From Leptotrichia wadei (GTDB lineage Bacteria; Fusobacteriota; Fusobacteriia; Fusobacteriales; Leptotrichiaceae), in assembly GCF_007990545.2 (NCBI RefSeq), contig NZ_AP019829.2:1550001-1614000 (forward strand): a stretch of 64,000 nucleotides of DNA. The letters run 5' to 3'. This document shows, piece by piece, positions 16,523 to 25,242 of the stretch (position 1 is its first letter; each line of letters starts with the position of its first letter). The translations under genes and the position numbers were made by a program. A model generated the notes under the pieces. It did not search any database and was not told where the DNA came from. It was given only the letters and a program-made list of their open reading frames with translations.

Positions 16523-18573
16523 ATGAGTTCCTTTCTGAAGTATTCTTCTAATTCTTCATATTTAGTTATTTTTGAGATTTTTTCAATAAAGTTATATTTT
16601 GTAATTAATTCAAATAAGTCATTTAAAATGCCTAGATGCTCTGTCTTGTTGGCAGTTGCAAAACTTAAAAATATGTTTGCGCCTTTTCCATTTGGAAATA
16701 GAACTTTTTCTTTTACAACTAATAATGAAATTCCCGTTTTTAATACATTTTCTGAAATTGGTGCGTGCGGAATTGCGATTCCTTCTTCAATAATGATATA
16801 AGCGCCGTGCTTTTCAATCATTTTTATCATTTCGCTTATATAGTCATGTCGTATAATTTCATTTTCTTCAAGTATATTTCCTGCCTTAGTTATCGCTTCT
16901 CTCCAATCTTTAACTTTATTTATAAACTGAAATTTGTTTTTGTTAAGCATTTTTTTTAAAATAATTCCAACTTCTAATAAATCATCATTAATTTTGTTTT
17001 CAAATTTGTTTTTTAGTTCATTCACAAGTTTATTTTTGTCTATTATAGTTGTATTATTTTTTATTATTTCCATCAGCTGTTTTAGTGAAATTTTTGTTAT
17101 ATTTTTTCGTATTCCGTATTTTGACAAAAGAATAAAATCTTCCTCTTTAAGCAATGGATTTATTTTTACAACAGGAATATCGTAGTTTTCTTCCAAGTCA
17201 ATAGTAGACAAGATTAAATCAATATTCGCATAATTAGGCATTGAAGTTTTTATCAAGTAGTATGGCAAAACATCCACAATATCCAAGTCATAATTTTCCT
17301 TGAGGCTCTGCTCAAGCACCTTTGAACTGCCATAACCCAGTCCACAAATTAAAATTACTTTTTTAGTTTTTTCAGAAGTGTTTCTTTCAATGGAAGCCTT
17401 TATATGAAAGCCCATAAGAGCAATTTCATCTTCCGGAAACTTTACTTCAAAAAGTCCTTCAATTTCCTTTATAGCTTTATTTACTACTTCCAAAATAGGA
17501 TCTTTTTCTAAAATTAATTCCTGAAAAACCGAATTTGTAATTTGAATATTATTTTTTATTCTATACATAGCAGGCTTTATATGGTATAAAAGCCCGTTAT
17601 ATAATATTTCATCACGTGTCAAGTCAGTTTTTACAATTTTGCTCACTTTAGAAATCATTTTTTTTATAATCAGTTCCTCATTTATCCAGTCTTCAAACGA
17701 ATTATTTTTTAAACTGTTTATATTTATCCCCATTATTAAATCTGTTATTTCAATCAATATCTCAGTCTTTATTTCATTTTTATTCAAAATATTTTTTAAA
17801 ATTTTTTCAATTTTTTTGTATTCTTCCGTATTAATTAAAAATTTCTTTGCGGTCAAATCATTGCTGTTTTCATAAATTTTCTCGAAATTTAATAAAATTA
17901 ACACATAAGAAAATATTTTATTATAGCTTTCCTCATTTATATTTAAAAACATCACTTTTTCAATTTCTACAATAAATTTTTTCGTATTTTCAATATTTTT
18001 TTGTTTGATATATTTGAAGAAATAACGATAAACCTGTGCTTTTGCTACTTTTGAAGAATTTTTATCATTAAGGGAGTCAAATATTTTCTCCAAAAGTTCA
18101 ATTTTTTTTATGAGAATGTCTCGAAAGTTACCATTAAGGCGATAACCATTAGCATTTTTATAAACTAGCTCAATTTTCTGCATTTTAAATTCTTTTGACA
18201 TTAATTTCAAATCTTTTTTTATTGTCGTTCTGGAAATTTCAAGTTCCTCACATATTTTCGTAATATTAAGTCCTTTTTCATCAAAAAATAATATTAGTTT
18301 TAAAATACTTATCCTATCTTCCATAGATAATTTACGAATTTTTTCCAAAATCTCAAATAAATTTTTAAAATCCTGATTAGTGTCAAGAGAAATGCTATTT
18401 TTAGCCTTTTTAGTAATTTTATAGTCAAGTAACCGCAAAATGCTGTCGATGTTATTAATATAATATCTGGCCGCCCTGTCTGAAACTCCATATTTCTCAG
18501 ATACTAATTTAAAATTATATTTTTTCCCTTTAATAAGGTTATTTAATATTTCAGTTTCCCTATAGTTTAACAT
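16516..18573 (-). CDS. PRD-containing transcriptional regulator (BglG/MtlR type)
   Basis: A 685-residue modular regulator. In order: N-terminal helix-turn-helix domains (residues about 5-150, with VSDRAARYYINNI and ISRTTIKKDLK), two PTS regulation domains, an EIIB-like domain (KVILICGLGYGSSKVLEQ), and a C-terminal EIIA-like domain with the histidine in GIAIPHAPIS. Such proteins sense PTS phosphorylation and activate their own PTS operon. The ATG at 18573 is chosen because AAAGGTG precedes it; a GTG 9 bp further 5' is in frame. It is the first gene of the operon with the three EII genes and transketolase. Confidence 0.9.
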   Translation of the reverse strand: MLNYRETEILNNLIKGKKYNFKLVSEKYGVSDRAARYYINNIDSILRLLDYKITKKAKNSISLDTNQDFKNLFEILEKIRKLSMEDRISILKLILFFDEKGLNITKICEELEISRTTIKKDLKLMSKEFKMQKIELVYKNANGYRLNGNFRDILIKKIELLEKIFDSLNDKNSSKVAKAQVYRYFFKYIKQKNIENTKKFIVEIEKVMFLNINEESYNKIFSYVLILLNFEKIYENSNDLTAKKFLINTEEYKKIEKILKNILNKNEIKTEILIEITDLIMGININSLKNNSFEDWINEELIIKKMISKVSKIVKTDLTRDEILYNGLLYHIKPAMYRIKNNIQITNSVFQELILEKDPILEVVNKAIKEIEGLFEVKFPEDEIALMGFHIKASIERNTSEKTKKVILICGLGYGSSKVLEQSLKENYDLDIVDVLPYYLIKTSMPNYANIDLILSTIDLEENYDIPVVKINPLLKEEDFILLSKYGIRKNITKISLKQLMEIIKNNTTIIDKNKLVNELKNKFENKINDDLLEVGIILKKMLNKNKFQFINKVKDWREAITKAGNILEENEIIRHDYISEMIKMIEKHGAYIIIEEGIAIPHAPISENVLKTGISLLVVKEKVLFPNGKGANIFLSFATANKTEHLGILNDLFELITKYNFIEKISKITKYEELEEYFRKELIC

Positions 18574-18635
18574 AATATTCACCTTTCTATAATAAGGATA
18601 CCTCTATAAATTAAAATAATCAATTTACATTACAC

Positions 18636-18651
18636 TTCAAATATATTTGAA
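18636..18651 (-). promoter_or_regulatory. 16-bp perfect palindrome upstream of the PRD regulator
   Basis: TTCAAATATATTTGAA is a perfect palindrome about 63 bp before the regulator start. It could be the operator bound by the PRD protein or another repressor. AT-rich context lowers its weight. No clear -35/-10 pair is obvious here. Confidence 0.35.
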
Positions 18652-18766
18652 AAAATGTTACCATCTATTTTTATTTATACTTTTTCTTTCATAAAAAAAT
18701 TACAAACTGTATAATATTTATACGTAAAATTACACAAATTAGTACGCATAATATTGTTTTCAAATT

Positions 18767-19018
18767 TTACAAAATTTCCGTATATTTCAAATGCTCCTTC
18801 AAAGCCTCAACATAAACTTTCCCATAAACACTAAGTTTGGTATTTTTCTGCATTATAATTCCAACTTTCATATACTCGTCAACTTCCAGCGGTCTTGCAA
18901 TAATATTTTCTCCATTTAATTCCTTACTGATTATCCCAGTACTCACAGTATATCCGTTAAGCCCGACTGCTAAATTAAACAAAGTCGCTCTATCTCTAAC
19001 TTTTATATTTTTATCCCT
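18767..19018 (-). CDS. LysR-family regulator, 3' exon
   Basis: The last 83 codons of a LysR regulator whose 5' exon is at 20811-21473. It holds the end of the effector-binding domain (VRDRATLFNLAVGLNGYTVS, ending KEHLKYTEIL). The exon starts AGG GAT AAA; joined to the upstream exon after GAT it gives ID-RDKNIKV in frame. Without splicing this part lacks its own start: the open frame extends back into the mobile element only by chance. Joined, the two exons give 304 residues, the normal LysR length. Confidence 0.85.
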   Translation of the reverse strand, partial: RDKNIKVRDRATLFNLAVGLNGYTVSTGIISKELNGENIIARPLEVDEYMKVGIIMQKNTKLSVYGKVYVEALKEHLKYTEIL

Positions 19019-19160
19019 CTGAACCTCCCACTTCTTGCGTCGCAGGGTTCTTGGGTAGTAGTTGCTTTTTTTAGCCAACTAAATTTACCAAGCTATCCCC
19101 ATAGTTCCTACGGTTCATATATTCTTATTTAAGCACTTATTTCTAATATCCTTAGTCCTT
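19019..19160 (-). ncRNA. predicted omega-RNA (reRNA) scaffold at element right end
   Basis: The stretch from the tnpB 3' end to the element boundary contains CCGTAG-GAA-CTATGG, then GGGATAGCTTGG and CAACTACTACCC, like the right ends that form TnpB guide-RNA scaffolds in IS605/IS1341 elements. The guide would be the flanking exon sequence starting AGGGATAAAAATATAAAAGT. The 5' limit is not determined. This is inferred from family knowledge. Confidence 0.6.
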
Positions 19161-20231
19161 CTTTTAATATGTTTTTTGCTGCATTTATATCCCTATTATG
19201 TACAGCTCCACAGAATGTACAAGTCCATTCTCTTACGCTTAAATTCTTTACTTTTTCGTTCTTATATCCACAACAGTTACATATTTGACTACTTGCAAAA
19301 AACTTATCTACTCTTACTATTGTTCTTCCATACCACTTCGCTTTATATTCCAGTATTCTACAAAATTCACTCCATGATACATCTAGTATATTTCTTGCTA
19401 ATTTATGGTTTCTACCATATTTTTTACTTGTAAATCTTCCATACAAATAATATCATATTTTCTTATTAGCTCTGTCGATAATTTCTGCAAAAAGTCTTTT
19501 CTTTGATTTGTTACTTTTTCATAGCATTTTGCCACTTTTATTCTAGCCTTATTTCTATTTGAACTGCCCTTTGGTTTTCGTGACAGTTCTCTTTGACATA
19601 AAGCTAATTTTTTCAAAGATTTCTGTAAATATTTTGGATTTTCTATTAAGGTTTCATCACTGGTAATCGCAAAGTCCTTTATACCTAAATCTATTCCAAC
19701 ATTCTTATTTGTGCTCTCTAGTTTTTTTACTTCTACATCTGTACAACATAGAGACACATAATATTTTCCACTAGGTGCTTGTGTTATTGTTGCATTTATT
19801 ATTCTTCCTTGTGGCTTCATCTTATCTCTTATTTTTAGTTTTCCTAACTTAGGTACTTTTATCCATTTACCTAAAAACTCTATATTATTATTAGTATAAC
19901 TAGTTCTGTATGATTTTCTATTATCTTTCTTAGATTTAAACTTTGGATAACCCTTTCCACTAAAAAAGTTCTTATAGGCTACATCTAAATCTTTTAAAGA
20001 ATTTTGTAAAGAAAATTTATCTACATCTTTTAACCATTTATTTTTTTCTTTTAAAACTGTTAGCGCTTTACTACACTCACTATATGACATAGATTTTTTC
20101 TCTTTGTTATATAAGTCTTGTTTTAAACCTAAAAAATGATTATAGACGTATCTTACACAACCAAAAGCACAATTTAACTTTTCTATTTGAGTTTTAGTTG
20201 GATAAAATCTGAACTTGTATGCTTTTTCCAT
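19129..20231 (-). pseudogene. tnpB: TnpB RNA-guided nuclease, frameshifted
   Basis: The reading starts at 20231 (GGAGGTG 9 nt upstream) and encodes a TnpB protein of the IS605/IS1341 family: N-terminal domain, then RuvC-I Asp181 in GIDLGIKD and RuvC-II Glu265 in [10 protein letters not shown]. At about 19411 one base seems missing, and the frame stops at 19398. The next frame continues with the normal sequence ([16 protein letters not shown]), a four-cysteine zinc finger (CNCCGYKN and CTFCG) and RuvC-III Asp in [10 protein letters not shown]. All catalytic residues remain but in two frames, so the nuclease is probably inactive. A sequencing error in this spot cannot be excluded. Confidence 0.88.
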
Positions 20232-20244
20232 TTGATTTCACCTC

Positions 20245-20291
20245 CATTTACTTATACCTAAGTATAATATTTTTTATACTGTAAGTAAATG
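20245..20291 (-). other. hairpin just before the tnpB ribosome-binding site
   Basis: CATTTACTTA and TAAGTAAATG form a perfect 10-bp stem, with an inner AGTATA/TATACT stem. It ends one base before the tnpB GGAGG. It could be a peripheral ribozyme helix, or could limit tnpB translation in read-through transcripts. Confidence 0.55.
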
Positions 20292-20309
20292 AAAAAGTAA
20301 AATTTTTCT

Positions 20310-20810
20310 AAATATATGAACCTAAAAACCGACTTAGTCGTTTTAGAGGTTGTCGTTCACATAAGTACGCTACCACTTATGCAGTTCTCTTATGAACTTC
20401 TTAATATTTCTATTAAGCACAGACTATATCTTATCCCACAGCTCTACCTGTTTGGGTCTACCCACTTCCACGAAGCTTTTCGTGTACTTCCCTCAGGAGG
20501 AATAGTCGTTGAACCTTACCTTGCGGTCTTGGCTGCTGATTGCCCATTATCTTAACACTTAGGGTTTAACCTTATGTCATCTAGTATATTTTTTCTGCTT
20601 TCGCAACGTTCACACTTGCCTCTCTCCTTAATTTGTTAAGGTGGAGTTGCTATGTTGTAGTTATACTAGCTTTAGGGGTTTCCAGCAATTCGAGCAGTAT
20701 TGGGTAACTTCTTTTAAGTTGCTACCTCTACATACATATTTCTATATATGCTGACTATACTTAATGGTCTAACTCACTTCTTACGTCACAAGTGTGCGAC
20801 CATATTTTTA
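20310..20810 (-). ncRNA. group I self-splicing intron ribozyme
   Basis: Conserved core elements occur in order on the minus strand: P (AATTGCTGGAAACCCC, 20675-20690), Q (AATCAGCAGCCAAG, 20528-20541), R (GTTCAACGACTA, 20503-20514), S (AAGATATAGTCTGTGC, 20417-20432). P4 pairs TTGCTGG with TCAGCAG, a covariation from the usual GCGG/CCGC. P7 pairs GACTA in R with TAGTC in S. A P5-like 8-bp helix joins 20662-20669 with 20581-20588. The 5' exon ends in U (TTGAT), and GTCG at intron positions 11-14 can pair as guide. The exact 3' limit of the folded core is uncertain. Confidence 0.88.
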
Positions 20811-21473
20811 ATCAATCGTACTAAGTATTTCTTCCGAAAAATAAAACGAATTGTAATCCCCTTGCTCAAACGATAAATATGGATATTCCTTCAAGTCTTC
20901 AAGGCTAATACTTTCCTTTTTTGCCAAAGGATGATTAAAACTAATAAAAACATGCGGCTTTGCAGTAAATAATTCAATAAATTTCAGATTATTTCTTTTT
21001 ATCATTTTCTCAATCACAGTTTTATTCGCTCCCGAAGTATACAAAATCCCAATTTCACTTTTTCTTTTGCTCACATCTTCAATAATTTCATTAGTCTGAG
21101 TTTCCCTAAGCGTAAAATCGTACTTATTTTCCCCAAACTTCTTAATCACATCCACAAAAGCATTTACTGCAAACGAATAATGCTGTGCAGACACTGAAAA
21201 ATGTCGAGTTATCTTATTTCCTTTCTTATACTCTTTCTCCAATAAATCTGTCTGTTCTAAAACCTGCCTTGCATACCCTAAAAATCTATCTCCCTCAAGA
21301 GAAACAATCACTCCCTTATTTGTTCTGTTAAAAATTGATATATTCATTTCATCTTCCAATTCTTTTATAGCCTTAGTCAGTGCTGGTTGAGAAACAAAAA
21401 GCTCTTTTGCAGCATCACTCAATGTCCCTTTTTCAGCGACTGTAACTACATACTTTAATTGTTGTAATGTCAT
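20811..21473 (-). CDS. LysR-family transcriptional regulator, 5' exon
   Basis: The first 221 codons of a LysR regulator: winged helix-turn-helix (residues about 1-60; FVSQPALTKAIKELEDEMN) and most of the effector domain. The ATG is preceded by AAAGGGG. Without intron removal, translation meets TAA, the first three bases of the intron, after residue 221. With splicing the product is 304 residues. The overall type resembles CysR/MetR-like sulfur regulators of Gram-positive bacteria, which would fit the metE palindrome, but this assignment is tentative. Confidence 0.87.
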
Positions 21474-21565
21474 TTTACCCCTTTCTTTTTTTATTAAAAT
21501 AATTGATAATTACTTTAAGCCCTGTTCTGTCGCCTTAGTCCGCATAACAAAAAAAGCTGATATTT

Positions 21566-23452
21566 CTACCAGCTTCCTCCACCTCCCCCGCCGGAACCTC
21601 CGCCAGAGAAACCTCCTCCACTAAAGAAGCCGCCTCCGCCTGAGCCACTCTTGGATGAACTAAATTTTTCACTCATAATTTTCGATTTTCCACTGCTATA
21701 ACTTCTTGAAAATGCGTTCGTAAAACTATGATTACTATAAGCGTACATATGAGTGTGGCTATTTATATAAGATTCATTTATGTCGAAGTTGTATAATTTT
21801 ATTGTTTTTTTCATTAATTTTATTGCCTCATTTTTTACTCCAAGCGCTACTGCAAAAGGCAAGATTCCATTAAAATATTCGATTAATTCCTTTACATTGT
21901 CAAATTTTCTTATCTGATTCTCTTCTGCCGTTTTTATATACATTTTCATACCTTTCAGGTATTCTTTTTTTCTCAAGCCTTCATTTGTATATTTCCCAAT
22001 TAACTTTGAATACGTAATAAATAGTATTACAAAATATGTTACAAAAACAAAAATCTCAATTCCCTGATAAAAAGATACACCTAAAATCGCTATAATTATT
22101 AGCCCTGTTAACAGTTTTTTACTAACAGTTATCCAAATTCTATGAAAAAATGAGCCTAATGTTATAAGTATATACAGTATTATAAAAGGATTGAAAATCT
22201 CAAAATTTGTCTGTGAAAATATAAAAATTATAAAAACAGGAGCTGCACAATAAAATGGAACTAAAAAACTTCCATTATTTTTATAAATTATTTTATTATA
22301 CTTATCCTTCAGGATTTCAATAATACTATTTGCCTTATTATAAATTCTTTTTTCACCACCAAAAATATTATTCTTTTCTGAAGAAAGAGCATCAAGCAGC
22401 ATTCTTTCCTCTTCAGCCAGTTCAGTTTCCTGTGTATACACAGTTTTGAATCCCTTATTATATTTAATTTCACCATTAACTCTATTTGCTACTATAAACC
22501 CTTTTGTAAGTAATGTAAATATTCCTGCATTTAATATTTCCACTGTGTCTCTTTCACCATTTATATATGCCGCAAACATTGGAGAAATGTCTTTTGGCAA
22601 ATTAAATTCTGGAATTACAGATTTTCCTTGCGGATCCCTTCCAAAAAAATTCCATGTTACGATTGAATAAATTGTAAGAAACAATAACAAAAATGGCAAA
22701 ATTATAGTTGCAGGATTGGAAAGATATACAATTCTCAGCTTATCTGCCAAAGTTGGACTTATTTTATCTGTTTTCAAATTTAGCATAAATGTAAGCCCAT
22801 TTTTGGGCTCCAGCTCTTTTGTTGCAATGTGTATTTCTACATCATTTTCTAAAATATCATAATTTTCACCTTTTTCTCCATAACTTCCAGTATAAACTTC
22901 CAATTTTTTAATTTCATTTTTTTTAATTTCCTGTCCATCAGAAAATCTTATAATGACGCTTGCCCGTTCAACAGGAACATTCCAGAACTGCCCAATCGCA
23001 TTGTAATATACTTGATAAATTCCATCTTTTTCAAATACTGCATTATATATCACATAGTTAAACTCATATCTGTTTACGCCATTTTCCACAAATCTGTCTG
23101 CAGAACCTACTCTGTATCTTACTCCTTCATTAAAATTTTTCGTTGAATACTCTTCTGAAAGCCCATTTCTCTTTATCGAATTCATTTTTATGTAAGATTT
23201 GTAGATATCCACCCCATTTTTCTTTGAACGTAACGGAATATCCCTATAAATCCCATGCTTTGCCGCATCATCAAATTCATAGTCAATTACTTCATTTACT
23301 GTCAAAGTCCCATTTTTATTTATCTGAACTGTAACGTCATAATTTGTTATTTTTTCAGCAATTAACGATTTTGTATTTAAGAAAAATAACGTGAAAAATA
23401 CAAAAATTATTGAAAAAATATTATTTAATTTTTGTTTGTTAAAACTTTTCAT
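21566..23452 (-). CDS. DUF2207 membrane protein with glycine-rich tail
   Basis: A 628-residue protein: signal peptide or first helix (IFSIIFVFFTLFFLNTKSL), an extracellular DUF2207 domain (NYDVTVQINKNGTLTVNEVI), membrane helices near the middle and in the second half, and a tail almost wholly of Gly, Ser and Phe. The ATG at 23452 is chosen because AAGGGGG lies upstream; the frame extends further 5' only as overlap with lemA. DUF2207 proteins often sit next to LemA. The function is unknown; a role in the cell envelope is likely. It is last in a four-gene operon. Confidence 0.85.
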   Translation of the reverse strand: MKSFNKQKLNNIFSIIFVFFTLFFLNTKSLIAEKITNYDVTVQINKNGTLTVNEVIDYEFDDAAKHGIYRDIPLRSKKNGVDIYKSYIKMNSIKRNGLSEEYSTKNFNEGVRYRVGSADRFVENGVNRYEFNYVIYNAVFEKDGIYQVYYNAIGQFWNVPVERASVIIRFSDGQEIKKNEIKKLEVYTGSYGEKGENYDILENDVEIHIATKELEPKNGLTFMLNLKTDKISPTLADKLRIVYLSNPATIILPFLLLFLTIYSIVTWNFFGRDPQGKSVIPEFNLPKDISPMFAAYINGERDTVEILNAGIFTLLTKGFIVANRVNGEIKYNKGFKTVYTQETELAEEERMLLDALSSEKNNIFGGEKRIYNKANSIIEILKDKYNKIIYKNNGSFLVPFYCAAPVFIIFIFSQTNFEIFNPFIILYILITLGSFFHRIWITVSKKLLTGLIIIAILGVSFYQGIEIFVFVTYFVILFITYSKLIGKYTNEGLRKKEYLKGMKMYIKTAEENQIRKFDNVKELIEYFNGILPFAVALGVKNEAIKLMKKTIKLYNFDINESYINSHTHMYAYSNHSFTNAFSRSYSSGKSKIMSEKFSSSKSGSGGGGFFSGGGFSGGGSGGGGGGSW

Positions 23453-23486
23453 AACAATCCCCCTTCTAAAAATCCATTTAAACAAA

Positions 23487-24053
23487 TTAAAATTTAACTT
23501 CTGGAACTTTTTCCGCCTCTTCCACAGCATTAAAGAACTCAGCCTTTTTGAATCCAAAAATTCCTCCAAAAATATTATTTGGAAAAGTTTCCACAAAAGT
23601 ATTTCTATCTCTCGCTGTTCCATTGTAATATTTTCTTGAACTTTGAATTTCTGTTTCTATTTGAGTTAATTGGGATTGTAAGTTCAAAAAGTTTTCATTT
23701 GCCTTCAAGTCTGGATAATTTTCCTGTAGCATCATTATCGATCTTAACGTTTTTGTCATTTCATTTTCAAGTTTTTGAATTTTTTCAATATTATCAATAT
23801 CCTTTGTATCAATTGACATCATCTGACTTCTCAATTTTACCACATTTTCCAGCGTTTCCTTTTCATGTGTTGCATAACCTTTAACAGTATTCACAAGATT
23901 TGGTATTAAATCCAGTCTTTTTTGCAAATATACGCCTATTCCGCTCCAACCTTCCTCATTCAAATTCTTCAATTTGATATATTTATTGTAAATCCCCATT
24001 GCCATCAGAACCAAAATTACCAAAATCCCTATCAAAACAAATACAATATTCAT
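23487..24053 (-). CDS. lemA: LemA family protein
   Basis: A 188-residue protein with one N-terminal membrane helix (VFVLIGILVILVLMAMGIY) and a helical cytoplasmic or external domain (NEEGWSGIGVYLQKRLDLIP). LemA proteins form small helical bundles of uncertain function, often paired with DUF2207 proteins as seen here. GAGGAG precedes the ATG. It is 34 bp upstream of the DUF2207 gene. Confidence 0.92.
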   Translation of the reverse strand: MNIVFVLIGILVILVLMAMGIYNKYIKLKNLNEEGWSGIGVYLQKRLDLIPNLVNTVKGYATHEKETLENVVKLRSQMMSIDTKDIDNIEKIQKLENEMTKTLRSIMMLQENYPDLKANENFLNLQSQLTQIETEIQSSRKYYNGTARDRNTFVETFPNNIFGGIFGFKKAEFFNAVEEAEKVPEVKF

Positions 24054-24069
24054 AATTCATTCTCCTCTT

Positions 24070-25242
24070 CTATTTTTTATTTTTATTTATTTTATTTAAC
24101 ATAAATCCAATTAATATTACCACAACAGCTCCTATAAAAACATTATAATAAACCGTGTAATCCCTTGGCTTTGAAACTTTCTTTCCATCTGCTTTTTCCA
24201 ATTTTCCTACAAAAACTTCATCCCGTTCCTTTATTGAATCGACAAATTCTGCAATATCGTATTCTGGCTTATCTAAACTTTCATCTCCAAAGGTTATTTT
24301 ATAATCTTCCCCTTCTGTAGCCCTAAACACAATTCTGTCTGGAACATAGTTTCCTGTTACTTCATTTATTTTGAGCGGTGAATTATCTCCATTCTGTATT
24401 TCAACGATTATTTCAGACAATTTTGGAACATTTTCTAAATTTATTATCAAATTTGACTTTTCCCCAACTTTAGAAATTATCCCTTCCGCATAAAAATTAT
24501 CTCCGCTTCTCACGGTATAATTTCTCTGAAACTCATCATTTACATCTAGAACAATATTTTTTAATGGCAAAAACTTGCTCTTGATTTTCAAAATTGTACT
24601 TTTTCCTTCCTGCTCAACTTTATAATCCAATTTTTTCCTTATAGTTCTAAATTTCCCAGCCTCACTACTTGACAATTTCAAAATTGCTTCACTAAAAATA
24701 TTCCCTTTATCTAACGGCGTTACAACTTTATAAAATTCATATCTTTTTTCCGAAAATTCTATTGTCAAGTTTGACTTATCAGGTGTCTTATAAATTTCTC
24801 CCGAAGCTATCTGTTCCCAATCTGTACCGTTATTACTTCCAAGCAAAGTATATTCGGTGTAAAAATTTTTGGAAGGAATCAGCGCAAGCCTATTTCCAAT
24901 TATATCCTTTAACGAACTATCAGAATTAAATTTTACAATGAATTCCATCTTATCCTTTTTCGTCAATACTTCATCTATTTTTGCCCTTGCCACAATTTTT
25001 TCGCTGTGCTTTTCCTGCTCTTTTCCAGATTCAATAACATAAGGAACTTCTTTCCCGTTTTTATCAATTATCCGTATATCTCCAAGATTATTTTTACTAT
25101 TCTCATAAATATCCTCTGTCAAAAAAAATTGCTTGTATGCAGACTTTCCTGTTATTTTTATAGTTTTAAAATACTGGCTGGAAAAAAGCTGAACAATTGC
25201 TATTAAAAATAAAAACAATATTATTTTATTTATTTTCTTCAT
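24070..25242 (-). CDS. DUF3999-type envelope protein
   Basis: About 390 residues: N-terminal signal (IILFLFLIAIVQLFSS), a long beta-rich region, and a single C-terminal helix (YNVFIGAVVVILIGFML) before a lysine-rich end, so it is probably anchored with its bulk outside. The ATG at 25242 has AAGGTGAG upstream and overlaps the end of the DUF2339 gene by 17 bp. DUF3999 and DUF2339 genes are frequent neighbours, which supports the family call. No catalytic motif is seen. Confidence 0.75.
   Translation of the reverse strand: MKKINKIILFLFLIAIVQLFSSQYFKTIKITGKSAYKQFFLTEDIYENSKNNLGDIRIIDKNGKEVPYVIESGKEQEKHSEKIVARAKIDEVLTKKDKMEFIVKFNSDSSLKDIIGNRLALIPSKNFYTEYTLLGSNNGTDWEQIASGEIYKTPDKSNLTIEFSEKRYEFYKVVTPLDKGNIFSEAILKLSSSEAGKFRTIRKKLDYKVEQEGKSTILKIKSKFLPLKNIVLDVNDEFQRNYTVRSGDNFYAEGIISKVGEKSNLIINLENVPKLSEIIVEIQNGDNSPLKINEVTGNYVPDRIVFRATEGEDYKITFGDESLDKPEYDIAEFVDSIKERDEVFVGKLEKADGKKVSKPRDYTVYYNVFIGAVVVILIGFMLNKINKNKK

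Larger units (their letters stand above)
19019..20810 (-). mobile_element. IStron: group I intron fused to IS605-type tnpB element
   Basis: A 1792-bp insertion in a LysR gene. Reading the minus strand: a group I ribozyme occupies the first roughly 500 nt, a tnpB gene follows, and a right end resembles an omega-RNA scaffold. The left boundary follows TTGAT, the pentamer used by the clostridial IStron CdISt1. Left and right ends share an imperfect repeat (GACGTAAGAAGTGAG and GACGCAAGAAGTGGG). Boundaries come from in-frame joining of the two LysR exons. No tnpA transposase is present, so movement would need one in trans. Confidence 0.88.

Noticed and set aside
18767-19078. Separate 103-residue small protein
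   Set aside because: Its first 20 codons lie in the right end of the mobile element, and the remainder is the C-terminal part of the split LysR protein.
20316-20555. Plus-strand 79-codon frame inside the mobile element
   Set aside because: It lies on the strand opposite the group I ribozyme core; the sequence is explained by RNA structure, not coding.
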